Shown here: positions 9,101-15,360 of the stretch, piece after piece
Position numbering within the stretch: the stretch's first letter is position 1
Layout: every line of letters begins with the position of its first letter
Assembly: GCA_900545365.1 (NCBI GenBank)
Contig: UQYL01000025.1
Span: 1 to 19,817 of the forward strand
Source: an uncultured Dialister sp.
GTDB taxonomy: Bacteria; Bacillota; Negativicutes; Veillonellales; Dialisteraceae
Direction of reading: 5' to 3'
Length of the DNA stretch: 19,817 nucleotides
The notes under the pieces: generated by a model
What the model was told of the DNA's origin: nothing
Database searches by the model: none
Seen by the model: the letters and a program-made list of their open reading frames with translations, nothing else
Position numbers and translations under genes: made by a program

Positions 9101-9519
9101 CGGAGGTCGGCTTCTCCGATGCGGAAAGAATCGAGCTGATGGAAGAAGGAAGAGAGGGCCGCGGAGAAATGGGGCTGCCGCGCCGCTTCCCCCATCTGGC
9201 GCAGCTCGCCCCGCCGTTCCGTGAGGAGGCGGCGCAGGATGATCTGCTGCACCAGCGGCGAGAGCGCTTCGCCCGTGTCCTCCCGGAGCTCCTGGAAGAC
9301 GCGGTACGACAGGCGCGTGAAGCCGCACACCGTGACGTCGGCGAAACCGCCGCCGGGGAATGCCGCCGCCAGCATGGATTCCGCGCGGAACGTGGCCTGA
9401 TCCGGCACGAGGAAATAGGCCCGCCGTCCGGGGGCCTCCGTTATATATCGGGCGATCTCGGCGCAGCACCGGGCAGTCTTGCCTGTGCCGGCGCGGCCAA
9501 AGAGAAAATGAAGGGACAT
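6100..9519 (-). CDS. addB: ATP-dependent nuclease subunit B (AddB)
   Basis: AddB pairs with AddA; in the family it carries a second nuclease, an Fe-S cluster and the Chi-recognition locus. This protein is 1139 residues. The N-terminus shows a Walker A, GRAGTGKT (about 8-15). The C-terminal nuclease keeps D924 (CHVDRLD) and D937/K939 (CDYKTG). Cys788 (YRACPYQYF) and Cys1089/Cys1092/Cys1098 (CAYCLYRSVC) are the four residues expected to hold the 4Fe-4S cluster bracketing the nuclease. The ATG at 9519 is chosen because AAAGGAG precedes it and the Walker A follows at the usual distance; the 82 extra codons available upstream run through the control region. It is first gene of the addB-addA operon. 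Confidence 0.95.
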   Translation of the reverse strand: MSLHFLFGRAGTGKTARCCAEIARYITEAPGRRAYFLVPDQATFRAESMLAAAFPGGGFADVTVCGFTRLSYRVFQELREDTGEALSPLVQQIILRRLLTERRGELRQMGEAARQPHFSAALSSFFHQLDSFRIGEADLRAAAEEEGETPLGRKLADLSLIFSAYHGYLRSHFRYRGSMYDKLAECIPRSRQIREARVWIDGYSGMTPQETAIVSALAAAAEEVTVTLPMDPPEESAGVPLFDRPFRLWETLSGEAGRTDAAVLTEPHRFTCPRVRELADRFFRPFPKACVYPPATRTLPEQGIYITKAPQPAAEADDAARRIALLVRENGFRWRDILVLLRSDDYAELLRRSFETYRIPAFIDKRRPMKNHPLVVLTDSLLRFLAAGEKGPWQGWTKDLLFPLLKTDLLRAFAPEDTDRLENYVLRTGLRRSQWKSVWKFHSPFQLEDDSGMPTPGELEELNRMNRYRQQLLDFLIPLEDGWREAKTVSEKCALLYRWFMEQRVPDTLARWDEMSFAETRERPHLQVWKKVLSLLDDLVRAAGGDEVSGAELLSMAEDGLSSLTFSIIPPTLDHVTVTAIDRGYAMEAKAVFLLGAEEGVFPARIEEGGLLSEEEKRSLRSSRRLIFGPDLMSLIAQEEFYTYLALTRARQALYISWSAAGADGAEHTPSPLLARLAALGYLTAERTAELPGPATEDRSFLVTPDQALALLPSALREGPPAEGSIWQPLRDWALSRKDTARLLAQKAQGFSYRNEAAPLPAAVVRQLFLRGKPFRTSVTRLETYRACPYQYFLRYGLRLDERDRSRMDARDFGRYLHAGLHSFGEFMKKQQRQWRDADDEEIDAVSRDIAEKVAPRVKSGALLSDAAAQYTKSALDRTFRAALRRFRDWSRSGTADTVAMEADFRLRIETEAKREFFIDCHVDRLDEAAGAAVVCDYKTGTPDLTLSEIAAGYRLQLITYLMAVLESGDQSLLPGALLYIYLRGETRTVPVPAGGAPAEPQKQLAGYFLSDRDFLAALDSRVGTEGSILPVGYTKTGAFTARSPVLTLEEMQALFAMTKQRLAALYESLRAGQIPIRPVRWNKTRSPCAYCLYRSVCRFDPKLPGNAYEEIAAESDSAVREKLRGAPSDPEGQGKESL

Positions 9520-9546
9520 GGAACGCTCCTTTCTTTTGCTTCCCTT

Positions 9547-9575
9547 ATTATATATGCCCGGCGCGGGCCGCGCCA
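9547..9575 (-). promoter_or_regulatory. Candidate addBA promoter
   Basis: On the minus strand TATAAT (9552-9547) lies 28 bp before the addB start. Seventeen bases upstream is TGGCGC, a poor -35. The -10 is convincing, the -35 is not, so a regulator or a second promoter may be needed. I see no Firmicute-type LexA box nearby. Confidence 0.5.
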
Positions 9576-9607
9576 TTTGCGGGCCCTCTCTTTTGCGCGG
9601 GCGGAGA

Positions 9608-9637
9608 AAAATGAGCGCCGGAAATTTTCCGGGCGCT
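9608..9637 (-). terminator. Leftward terminator-like hairpin upstream of addB
   Basis: AGCGCC plus GGAAA (9614-9624) pairs with TTTCC, a bulged G, then GGCGCT (9626-9637). Read leftward it is followed by CATTTTTC. It faces the same way as addB and lies about 95 bp upstream of its start, before the candidate promoter. It could stop transcription entering addB from the right, or act as a leader attenuator if addBA is also transcribed from further upstream. No T tract follows on the plus strand. A further GCGCT/AGCGC pairing (9633-9650) could compete with it. Confidence 0.5.
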
Positions 9638-9793
9638 GAAATTTGAGCGCTCCCCGATGAAAAGCGGAAGAAATTTTCATATGCCGATTTGATATGATTG
9701 ATTGCATCTGCGGGAATGCATGAAAAAGAAGGGGAAAATGAGAATGAGAAAAGCCAGAAATCCACAGCGGAATTGCCTGCTCCCGTCGGCGCC

Positions 9794-9817
9794 GGAGGCA
9801 GTTATTCACAGGCCTCC
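9794..9817 (+). promoter_or_regulatory. DnaA-box sequence inside a stem-loop, upstream of nrdD
   Basis: TTATTCACA (9802-9810) matches the DnaA box pattern TTATNCACA. It lies in the loop of an inverted repeat, GGAGGC (9794-9799) with GCCTCC (9812-9817). It is about 100 bp upstream of the nrdD -35. DnaA control of ribonucleotide reductase genes is known in E. coli, but a single 9-mer can occur by chance. Nothing else recognisable lies between 9640 and 9842. Confidence 0.3.
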
Positions 9818-9842
9818 TTTCACAGCGCGGATTCTCAATAAA

Positions 9843-9889
9843 ACACAAAATAAAATTTTCCAAATGCCTTACCATACCATATCTTGTAT
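9843..9889 (+). promoter_or_regulatory. Two candidate NrdR boxes upstream of nrdD
   Basis: NrdR represses ribonucleotide reductase genes through paired 16-bp boxes of the type acaCwATATaTwGtgt, about three helical turns apart. A box-like sequence at 9874-9889 has the core CCATATCTTG (9877-9886; 8 of 10). A weaker one at 9843-9858 has the core CAAAATAAAA (9846-9855; 7 of 10). Their equivalent positions are exactly 31 bp apart. The pair ends about 20 bp before the -35 of nrdD. The spacing is the strongest argument; the upstream box is poor and AT-rich. Confidence 0.42.
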
Positions 9890-9910
9890 ATTCCGGCGAT
9901 TTTTCAGAAG

Positions 9911-9939
9911 TGGACAGGGGGCGCGCCGTCCCGTATAAT
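9911..9939 (+). promoter_or_regulatory. nrdDG promoter
   Basis: TGGACA (9911-9916), a 17-bp spacer and a perfect TATAAT (9934-9939). Transcription would begin near 9946. The 45-nt leader contains a GC stem, CGGCCC with GGGCCG (about 9955-9969), and then AAGGAGGAA before the start codon. Confidence 0.8.
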
Positions 9940-9990
9940 AAACTGCGAATGCTTCGGCCCGCGGGGCCGTTCGTATACAAGGAGGAAATC

Positions 9991-12141
9991 ATGCTGGAAG
10001 TCATCAAACGCGACGGCAAGAAAGTGCCTTTCCAGAAGGAAAAGATCGCTGCGGCTATCGAGAAGGCCATGAACAGCTCGAGCGGCATTTATCAGGAAGG
10101 CGTGGCGGACAAGATCGCCGCGGAGATCGAGGAATACGCGAAAGGCCTCGGCCATTCCATGACGATCTATTCCATCGAGGACCAGGTCTATTACAAACTG
10201 CTGGACAATCACAATCCCGCTACGGCGAGGGCCTACGAAAATTACAAGGCCATGCAGGCCTTCAAGCGCCACATCAATACGACCGACGACGGCGTGCTGA
10301 GCCTGATCCGCCAGACGAATGTGGATGTCATGGACGAAAACTCCAATAAAAACGCCCACGTGGTCTCCACGCAGCGCGACCTCATCGCGGGGGAAGTCTC
10401 CAAGGACATCGCCCGGAGAAAGCTCATCCCTCTCGATATCGTGCAGGCCCATGACAGCGGCGCCATCCATTTCCACGACATGGACTACATCATTCAGCCC
10501 ATGTTCAACTGCTGCCTCATCAATCTGGAAGACATGCTCCAGAACGGCACGGTCATCAACGGGAAGAAGATCGACACGCCGAAATCCTTCCAGGTGGCGT
10601 GCACCGTGACGACGCAGATCATCGCGCAGGTGGCGAGCGGCCAGTACGGCGGTCAGAGCATCAACGGCGTGGACCGCATCCTCGCGCCCTTCGTGCGGAA
10701 GTCCTATGAGAAATATCTCGCCGCGGTCATCGAAGAGCAGAAAGAGATCTACGGCATCGAGCCGGATATGGAAAAAGCGGAAGAGATCGCCTGGAAGCGC
10801 ACCCGCAAGGAAGTGAAAGACGGCATCCAGACCATCCAGTACCAGATCAATACGCTCATGACGACGAACGGCCAGGCGCCTTTCGTGACGCTCTTCATGT
10901 ATTTCCAGCCGGATTACGAATACGCGAAGGAAGCGGCCATGATCGATGAAGAAATTCTCGAGCAGCGCCTCCAGGGCATCAAGAACGAGCAGGACGTGTA
11001 CGTCACCCCGGCGTTCCCGAAGCTCATCTACGTGCTGGACGAGCACAATGTGCATCCCGGCAGCCCCTATTACTACCTGACGGAGCTCGCCGCGAAGTGC
11101 ACCGCCAAGCGCATGTACCCCGACTACATCTCCGCGAAAAAAATGCGGGAGATCTACGAAGGCAATGTATTCAGCCCCATGGGCTGCCGCTCCTTCCTCT
11201 CCCCGTGGAAGAATAAAGAAGGCAAGTACGTCTGGGACGGCCGCTTCAATATGGGCGTCGTCTCCATCAACCTGCCCCAGATCGGCATCCTCGCCCGGGG
11301 CGATGAGAAGAAATTCTTTGAGATCCTCGACAAGCGTCTCGAGCTCTGCCACAGGGCGCTGCTCCTGCGGTATGACCTCCTGAAGGACATCACCAGCGAC
11401 GTCTCCCCCATCCACTGGCAGTACGGCGCCATCGCCCGCCTGAAAAAGGGAGAAAAGGTCTTCCCGCTCATGCAGAACGGCTACGCCACGCTCTCCCTCG
11501 GCTACATCGGCATCTACGAAGCGTCCGTTCTCATCAAAGGCAAGACCCATACTTCGCCGGAAGGAGAAAAATTCGCGCTGAAGATCATTCACCGCCTCCG
11601 CGACGCCGTGGACAGCTGGAAGAAAGAGAGCGGCCTCGGCTTCGCCCTCTACGGCACGCCCGCGGAGAGCCTGACGAACCGGTTCTGCGCCATCGATAAG
11701 GCGCGCTTCGGCGAGATCAAAGACGTCACCGACAAGGGCTACTACACGAACAGCTACCACGTGGATGTGCGCGAGCCCATCAACGTATTCGACAAATTCC
11801 GCTTTGAGGCGCAGTTCCAGAAAGTCTCCACCGGCGGCTGCATCTCCTACGTGGAGATCCCCAACATGACGAACAATGTGGAAGCGGTGCTCACCATGGT
11901 GCGCTTCATCTACGACAACATCTGCTACGGCGAATTCAATACGAAGTCCGACTACTGCCACGTGTGCGGCTTCGACGGCGAGATCATCTGCAACGACGAC
12001 AACGAATGGGAATGCCCGCGGTGCCACAATAAAGACCGCTCCAAGCTGACCGTCATCCGCCGTACCTGCGGGTATCTCGGCGAAAATTTCTGGAATGAGG
12101 GAAGGACGAAGGAGATCAAATCCCGCGTCCTGCACATCTGA
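9991..12141 (+). CDS. nrdD: Anaerobic (class III) ribonucleoside-triphosphate reductase
   Basis: NrdD reduces NTPs to dNTPs without oxygen using a glycyl radical, and supplies DNA precursors in anaerobes. The 716-residue protein starts with an ATP-cone allosteric domain (about 1-95; VIKRDGKKVPFQKEKI). The catalytic barrel carries FNCCLINLEDML (Cys174/175) and SPMGCRSFL with Cys399, the likely thiyl-radical residue. A C-terminal zinc site is formed by Cys656, Cys659, Cys675 and Cys678 (CHVCG...CPRC). The radical glycine is Gly694 in RRTCGYLGENFW. All expected residues are present. The ATG at 9991 follows AAGGAGGAA; an in-frame ATG at 9910 lies inside the promoter and is rejected. nrdG follows with a one-base overlap. 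Confidence 0.97.
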   Translation: MLEVIKRDGKKVPFQKEKIAAAIEKAMNSSSGIYQEGVADKIAAEIEEYAKGLGHSMTIYSIEDQVYYKLLDNHNPATARAYENYKAMQAFKRHINTTDDGVLSLIRQTNVDVMDENSNKNAHVVSTQRDLIAGEVSKDIARRKLIPLDIVQAHDSGAIHFHDMDYIIQPMFNCCLINLEDMLQNGTVINGKKIDTPKSFQVACTVTTQIIAQVASGQYGGQSINGVDRILAPFVRKSYEKYLAAVIEEQKEIYGIEPDMEKAEEIAWKRTRKEVKDGIQTIQYQINTLMTTNGQAPFVTLFMYFQPDYEYAKEAAMIDEEILEQRLQGIKNEQDVYVTPAFPKLIYVLDEHNVHPGSPYYYLTELAAKCTAKRMYPDYISAKKMREIYEGNVFSPMGCRSFLSPWKNKEGKYVWDGRFNMGVVSINLPQIGILARGDEKKFFEILDKRLELCHRALLLRYDLLKDITSDVSPIHWQYGAIARLKKGEKVFPLMQNGYATLSLGYIGIYEASVLIKGKTHTSPEGEKFALKIIHRLRDAVDSWKKESGLGFALYGTPAESLTNRFCAIDKARFGEIKDVTDKGYYTNSYHVDVREPINVFDKFRFEAQFQKVSTGGCISYVEIPNMTNNVEAVLTMVRFIYDNICYGEFNTKSDYCHVCGFDGEIICNDDNEWECPRCHNKDRSKLTVIRRTCGYLGENFWNEGRTKEIKSRVLHI

Positions 12142-12656
12142 TGCGGTACGGACAGATCAGGCGGTATGATATCGCCAACGGCGTCGGCATCCGCACGTCC
12201 ATCTTCGTGACGGGATGCACACGGCACTGCCCGGAGTGCTTCAATGTGGAATACCAGGATTTCAGCGCGGGCACGCTCTGGACGGAGAAAGAAACGGCGC
12301 AGGTCATCCGCTACATGAAGGATGACAACGTGGCGGGCCTCACCCTCCTCGGCGGCGAGCCCATGCAGAACGCGGAAGGCCTCACGGAAGTCGTGCGGGC
12401 CGTGAAAAAAGAAGTGCCCAAATCCGTCTGGGTCTACTCGGGCTACCAGTGGGACGAGATCCTCGCGGACCCGGTGAAGCGGGCGCTCCTCGAAGAATGC
12501 GACGTCCTCGTGGACGGCCCCTTCATCAACGCGCTGAAAGACCCCATGCTCCGTTTCCGAGGCTCCTCGAACCAGCGGGTCATCGATATTCAGAAGTCCC
12601 TCGCCGCAGGGAAGATCGTCCTCTACCGGGACGAGATCACCGGCGACGTGATGTAA
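12141..12656 (+). CDS. nrdG: Anaerobic ribonucleotide reductase-activating protein
   Basis: NrdG is the radical-SAM activase that makes the glycyl radical on NrdD. This 171-residue protein has the 4Fe-4S motif CTRHCPEC (Cys26, Cys30, Cys33; CxxxCxxC) and the SAM-binding GGEPM. Length is typical. The start shares a base with the nrdD stop (TGATG), and no Shine-Dalgarno sits at a usual distance: the nearest AAGGAG is about 20 bases upstream inside nrdD. It is therefore probably translated by ribosomes re-initiating after nrdD, which would tie activase output to its substrate. A terminator follows directly, so nrdDG is a two-gene operon. Confidence 0.96.
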   Translation: MRYGQIRRYDIANGVGIRTSIFVTGCTRHCPECFNVEYQDFSAGTLWTEKETAQVIRYMKDDNVAGLTLLGGEPMQNAEGLTEVVRAVKKEVPKSVWVYSGYQWDEILADPVKRALLEECDVLVDGPFINALKDPMLRFRGSSNQRVIDIQKSLAAGKIVLYRDEITGDVM

Positions 12657-12661
12657 AAAAG

Positions 12662-12692
12662 AAAGCAGGCTTTTTACGGGGCCTGCTTTTTT
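12662..12692 (+). terminator. Terminator of nrdDG
   Basis: AAAGCAGGC (12662-12670) pairs with GCCTGCTTT (12681-12689), and the T tract continues to 12692. It starts five bases after the nrdG stop codon. Confidence 0.87.
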
Positions 12693-12892
12693 GCTGCCCG
12701 CTTTTCCGAAAGCGCAGGAAATTTCCCGGCGGTCTGGCCGGAGCAGCCGGACAATGAGAAGCACTGCCGGAAGAACGGGACGGGAAATGAACGGCCCCGG
12801 TCGGCGCGGCGGCGGACAATCAGCGGCGGCCTGCCGTTTTCCGGCCGATCTTCAGAAGTCATAAAAAATTTTCAGATCGTGCCGAAAATTCA
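12693..12892. other. Spacer between nrdG and the ahpC promoter
   Basis: About 200 bp without a gene. I see only a small stem-loop, CGCTTT (12699-12704) with AAAGCG (12709-12714), and GC-rich repeats of CCGGC-type sequence. The last 40 bp become AT-rich ahead of the ahpC promoter. Confidence 0.5.
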
Positions 12893-12921
12893 TTGACATT
12901 TATCAATATAACCCGTATACT
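12893..12921 (+). promoter_or_regulatory. ahpCF promoter with an overlapping FNR/CRP-type palindrome
   Basis: TTGACA (12893-12898), a 17-bp spacer and TATACT (12916-12921) make one of the best promoters in the window. The same bases form TTGAC-ATTT-ATCAA (12893-12906), which matches the FNR consensus TTGAT-N4-ATCAA at nine of ten half-site bases. A protein bound there would cover the -35 and repress. I found no sequence matching the PerR consensus. The operator role is inference because one half-site is also the -35 element. Confidence 0.75.
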
Positions 12922-12953
12922 GAAAACATAGGAAATTTAATTTTATCGATTTA

Positions 12954-12968
12954 CAGCGCGGAGCGCTG
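12954..12968 (+). promoter_or_regulatory. Leader hairpin just above the ahpC ribosome binding site
   Basis: CAGCGC (12954-12959) and GCGCTG (12963-12968) form a perfect 6-bp stem with a GGA loop in the leader. It ends six bases before the AAAGGAGG ribosome binding site. It could protect the mRNA 5' region or influence ribosome loading. Confidence 0.5.
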
Positions 12969-12987
12969 ATTAAAAAGGAGGAATATT

Positions 12988-13551
12988 ATGTCTCTCAACG
13001 GAAAGAAAGTATGCGATTTCAGTGTCAAGGCTTACCAGAACGGTGAATTTATCGACGTCACCCAGGAAAATCTGAAGGGCCAGTGGAGCGTGCTCTTCTT
13101 CTATCCGGCGGACTTCACCTTCGTATGCCCCACGGAACTGGCGGATCTGCAGGACAAGTACGCGGAATTCAAGAAGATCGGCTGCGAGATCTACTCCGTA
13201 TCCTGCGACACCCATTTCGTGCACAAAGCATGGCATGAATCGTCCGACCGCATCAGCAAGGTCGAATATCCGATGATCGGTGACCCCACGGGCGTTCTCT
13301 CCAAAGACCTGGACGTATACATCGAAGCGGCAGGCCAGACCGAGCGCGGCACCTTCGTTATCAATCCCGACGGCGAAGTGGTGCTCTACGAAGTGAGCGC
13401 AGGTAACATCGGCCGCAATGCGGATGAGCTCTTCCGCAAAGTGCAGGCGGCGCAGTTCGTTTACGAACACGGCGATGAAGTCTGCCCGGCAAAATGGCAT
13501 CCCGGCGAAGAGACCCTGAAACCGTCCTTCGATCTGGTTGGCAAGCTGTAA
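12988..13551 (+). CDS. ahpC: Alkyl hydroperoxide reductase subunit C (peroxiredoxin)
   Basis: AhpC is a typical 2-Cys peroxiredoxin that reduces hydrogen peroxide and organic peroxides in the cytoplasm and is recharged by AhpF. This 187-residue protein matches the classical AhpC in length. Peroxidatic Cys47 lies in FYPADFTFVCPTEL and resolving Cys166 in EVCPAKWHPGEETL, both at the positions familiar from enteric AhpC. The ATG at 12988 follows AAAAAGGAGGAA. The reductase gene starts 15 bp after the stop, so the two are co-transcribed from the promoter at 12893. In an anaerobe this system deals with accidental oxygen exposure. Confidence 0.96.
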   Translation: MSLNGKKVCDFSVKAYQNGEFIDVTQENLKGQWSVLFFYPADFTFVCPTELADLQDKYAEFKKIGCEIYSVSCDTHFVHKAWHESSDRISKVEYPMIGDPTGVLSKDLDVYIEAAGQTERGTFVINPDGEVVLYEVSAGNIGRNADELFRKVQAAQFVYEHGDEVCPAKWHPGEETLKPSFDLVGKL

Positions 13552-13566
13552 GAAACGGAGGGCATC

Positions 13567-15183
13567 ATGAGTGAATTTTATGATGCCGTGATAGTCGGCG
13601 GAGGGCCTGCGGGGCTTTCCGCCGCTATTTATCTGTCGAGGGCGCAGTTCCGCGTGCTGGTCATCGAGAAAGAAAAGATCGGCGGCCAGATCACGATCAC
13701 CAATGAAGTGGTGAATTATCCGGGCATCCCGAAGACAGACGGCGTAAAACTGACGGAAGCCATGCACAGGCAGGCGGAGAGTTTCGGCGCGGAATTTAAG
13801 ATCGCCGAGGTGAAGAGTCTCGATCTGGACGGCGACTGGAAAGTCGTCCATACGGACTGCGGCGACGTGAAGGCGCTCGGCGTGGTCTACGCGGCGGGCG
13901 CGCATCCCCGCCTGGCGGGCTTTGCCGGGGAGGAGACCTTCCGCGGCCACGGCGTGGCGTACTGCGCGACGTGCGACGGCGAATTTTTCACGGATAAGGA
14001 GATCTTCGTCATCGGCGGCGGATTTGCCGCTGTGGAAGAAGGGCTCTTCCTCACGCGGTACGGGAAAAAAGTCATCATGCTCGTCAGGGGCGATGATTTC
14101 TCCATTCAGGCGCCCGTCGTGGACGAAGTGAAGAAGCATCCCAAAATCGAGATCCACTACCATACGGAAGTGGCGAAGGTGGAAGGGGACAGCGCCGTCC
14201 GCTCCGTGACTCTCCGGAACCGGAAGACCGGGGAAGAAGAAAAAGTGACGGCTCCGAAGGGCGACAATTTCGGCGTGTTCGTCTTCGCGGGCTACGCGCC
14301 GGAAAACGAGCTGATCAAGGGTAAAGTAGAGCTGAATCCGCAGGGCTACGTGGTGACGGACCGCGACCAGAAGACGAATATCGACGGCGTCTATGCGGCG
14401 GGGGATATCTGCGTGAAAAATCTCCGCCAGGTGGTGACGGCGGTCTCCGACGGCGCCATCGCGGCGACGTCCCTTGAGAAATATCTGGGCGGTCAGTACC
14501 GGAAGCTCGGCCTCAAGCGGGAATATGTGAAGAAACCGGCGCAGGCGGAGGAAACAAAAGCCGCTCCGAAGGCGGAAGCGGGGGCTTTCCTCGACGACAG
14601 CCTGCGTCAGGCGCTCCTGCCGGTCTTCGCCCGGTTCGAGCGGCCCATCGTGCTCCGCCTTCACGAAGATGAGAGCCGCGCTTCGCAGGAAGACCGGAAG
14701 ATCCTGGAAGAGCTGTCCGCGCTCACCGACAAGATCCGCGCGGAATTTGTTCCTGCCGTGCCGGAAATGAAGCACACCATCGCCGTATGTGATGAAAACG
14801 GACAGGATCTGGGCATGCGCTTCCACGGCGTGCCCGGCGGCCATGAATTCAATTCCTTTGTTCTCGCCATGTACAACGCGGCCGGCCCCGGCCAGTCTGT
14901 GGGCGATAAGAATCAGAAGCGCATCGAAGGCATTGACCGCCCGGTGCACATGCAGATCGCCGTTTCCCTCTCGTGCACCATGTGTCCCGATCTGGTGGCG
15001 GCGGCGGAACGCATCGCCGCGGACAATCAGAATGTGACCGTCGATGTGTATGATTTCCAGTACTACCCGGAAATGAAAGAAAAGTACAATATCATGAGCG
15101 TGCCCTGCCTCATCATCAACGGCACAGACGTTCATTTCGGCAAGAAAAATGTAGAACAGCTGCTGGATCTGCTCGGCGCGTGA
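13567..15183 (+). CDS. ahpF: AhpF-like peroxiredoxin reductase with permuted domains
   Basis: It probably passes electrons from NAD(P)H through FAD and disulfides to AhpC. The 538 residues carry the two AhpF modules in reversed order. Residues 1-320 are thioredoxin-reductase-like: FAD motif GGGPAG (11-16), redox CATC (133-136), nucleotide motif GGGFAA (150-155) and FAD motif AAGD (277-280). An Ala/Lys/Glu-rich linker follows (about 321-342). Residues 343-538 match the N-terminal thioredoxin-fold pair of enteric AhpF: RPIVLRLHEDES (359 on), GVPGGHEFNSFV (near 421) and the redox pair SCTMC, Cys470/Cys473. The MLVRGDDF segment after the nucleotide motif lacks the second and last Arg of the NADPH signature HRRxxxR, suggesting NADH use. 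The start follows CGGAGGG, 15 bp after ahpC. Function is well supported by context; the order is unlike canonical AhpF. Confidence 0.9.
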   Translation: MSEFYDAVIVGGGPAGLSAAIYLSRAQFRVLVIEKEKIGGQITITNEVVNYPGIPKTDGVKLTEAMHRQAESFGAEFKIAEVKSLDLDGDWKVVHTDCGDVKALGVVYAAGAHPRLAGFAGEETFRGHGVAYCATCDGEFFTDKEIFVIGGGFAAVEEGLFLTRYGKKVIMLVRGDDFSIQAPVVDEVKKHPKIEIHYHTEVAKVEGDSAVRSVTLRNRKTGEEEKVTAPKGDNFGVFVFAGYAPENELIKGKVELNPQGYVVTDRDQKTNIDGVYAAGDICVKNLRQVVTAVSDGAIAATSLEKYLGGQYRKLGLKREYVKKPAQAEETKAAPKAEAGAFLDDSLRQALLPVFARFERPIVLRLHEDESRASQEDRKILEELSALTDKIRAEFVPAVPEMKHTIAVCDENGQDLGMRFHGVPGGHEFNSFVLAMYNAAGPGQSVGDKNQKRIEGIDRPVHMQIAVSLSCTMCPDLVAAAERIAADNQNVTVDVYDFQYYPEMKEKYNIMSVPCLIINGTDVHFGKKNVEQLLDLLGA

Positions 15184-15192
15184 TCTGCGCAG

Positions 15193-15230
15193 AAAATATC
15201 CGCTCTTCTTCGGAAGAGCGGATATTTTTT
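15193..15230 (+). terminator. Terminator of ahpCF
   Basis: A perfect 16-bp stem (15193-15208 with 15213-15228) closes on a TTCG tetraloop and runs into a T tract to 15231. It is the strongest terminator in the window. The A-rich left arm means it could also work leftward. Confidence 0.93.
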
Positions 15231-15254
15231 TGAGGGAAATCAGCGCAGGGCGTC

Positions 15255-15284
15255 TTGAAATTTGTATTCGCAATGATGTATAAT
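15255..15284 (+). promoter_or_regulatory. Promoter of the 3H-domain regulator gene
   Basis: TTGAAA (15255-15260), an 18-bp spacer and a perfect TATAAT (15279-15284). Transcription would begin near 15291 and give a leader of about 100 nt, very AT-rich up to 15350. Confidence 0.75.
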
Positions 15285-15360
15285 TTTTACATAGAGGAAA
15301 AATAAAAAAATATAAATTATTCATATCGTTAGAAAAGAAATATAACATACAGAGACGCGC

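Noticed and set aside
9689..9702. FNR site upstream of nrdD (TTGAT-ATGA-TTGAT)
   Set aside because: The two TTGAT words are in direct, not inverted, orientation and are over 200 bp from the nrdD promoter.
9520..9765. 82-codon N-terminal extension of addB
   Set aside because: It passes through the promoter and hairpin; the ATG at 9519 has a good ribosome binding site and puts the Walker A at the usual place.
9904..12135. 743-codon antisense frame mirroring nrdD
   Set aside because: All catalytic motifs are on the plus strand; the antisense peptide is rich in His, Val and Asp as expected from reversed codons.
12893..12955. PerR box before ahpC
   Set aside because: AT-rich sequences are present but none matches TTATAATNATTATAA closely.
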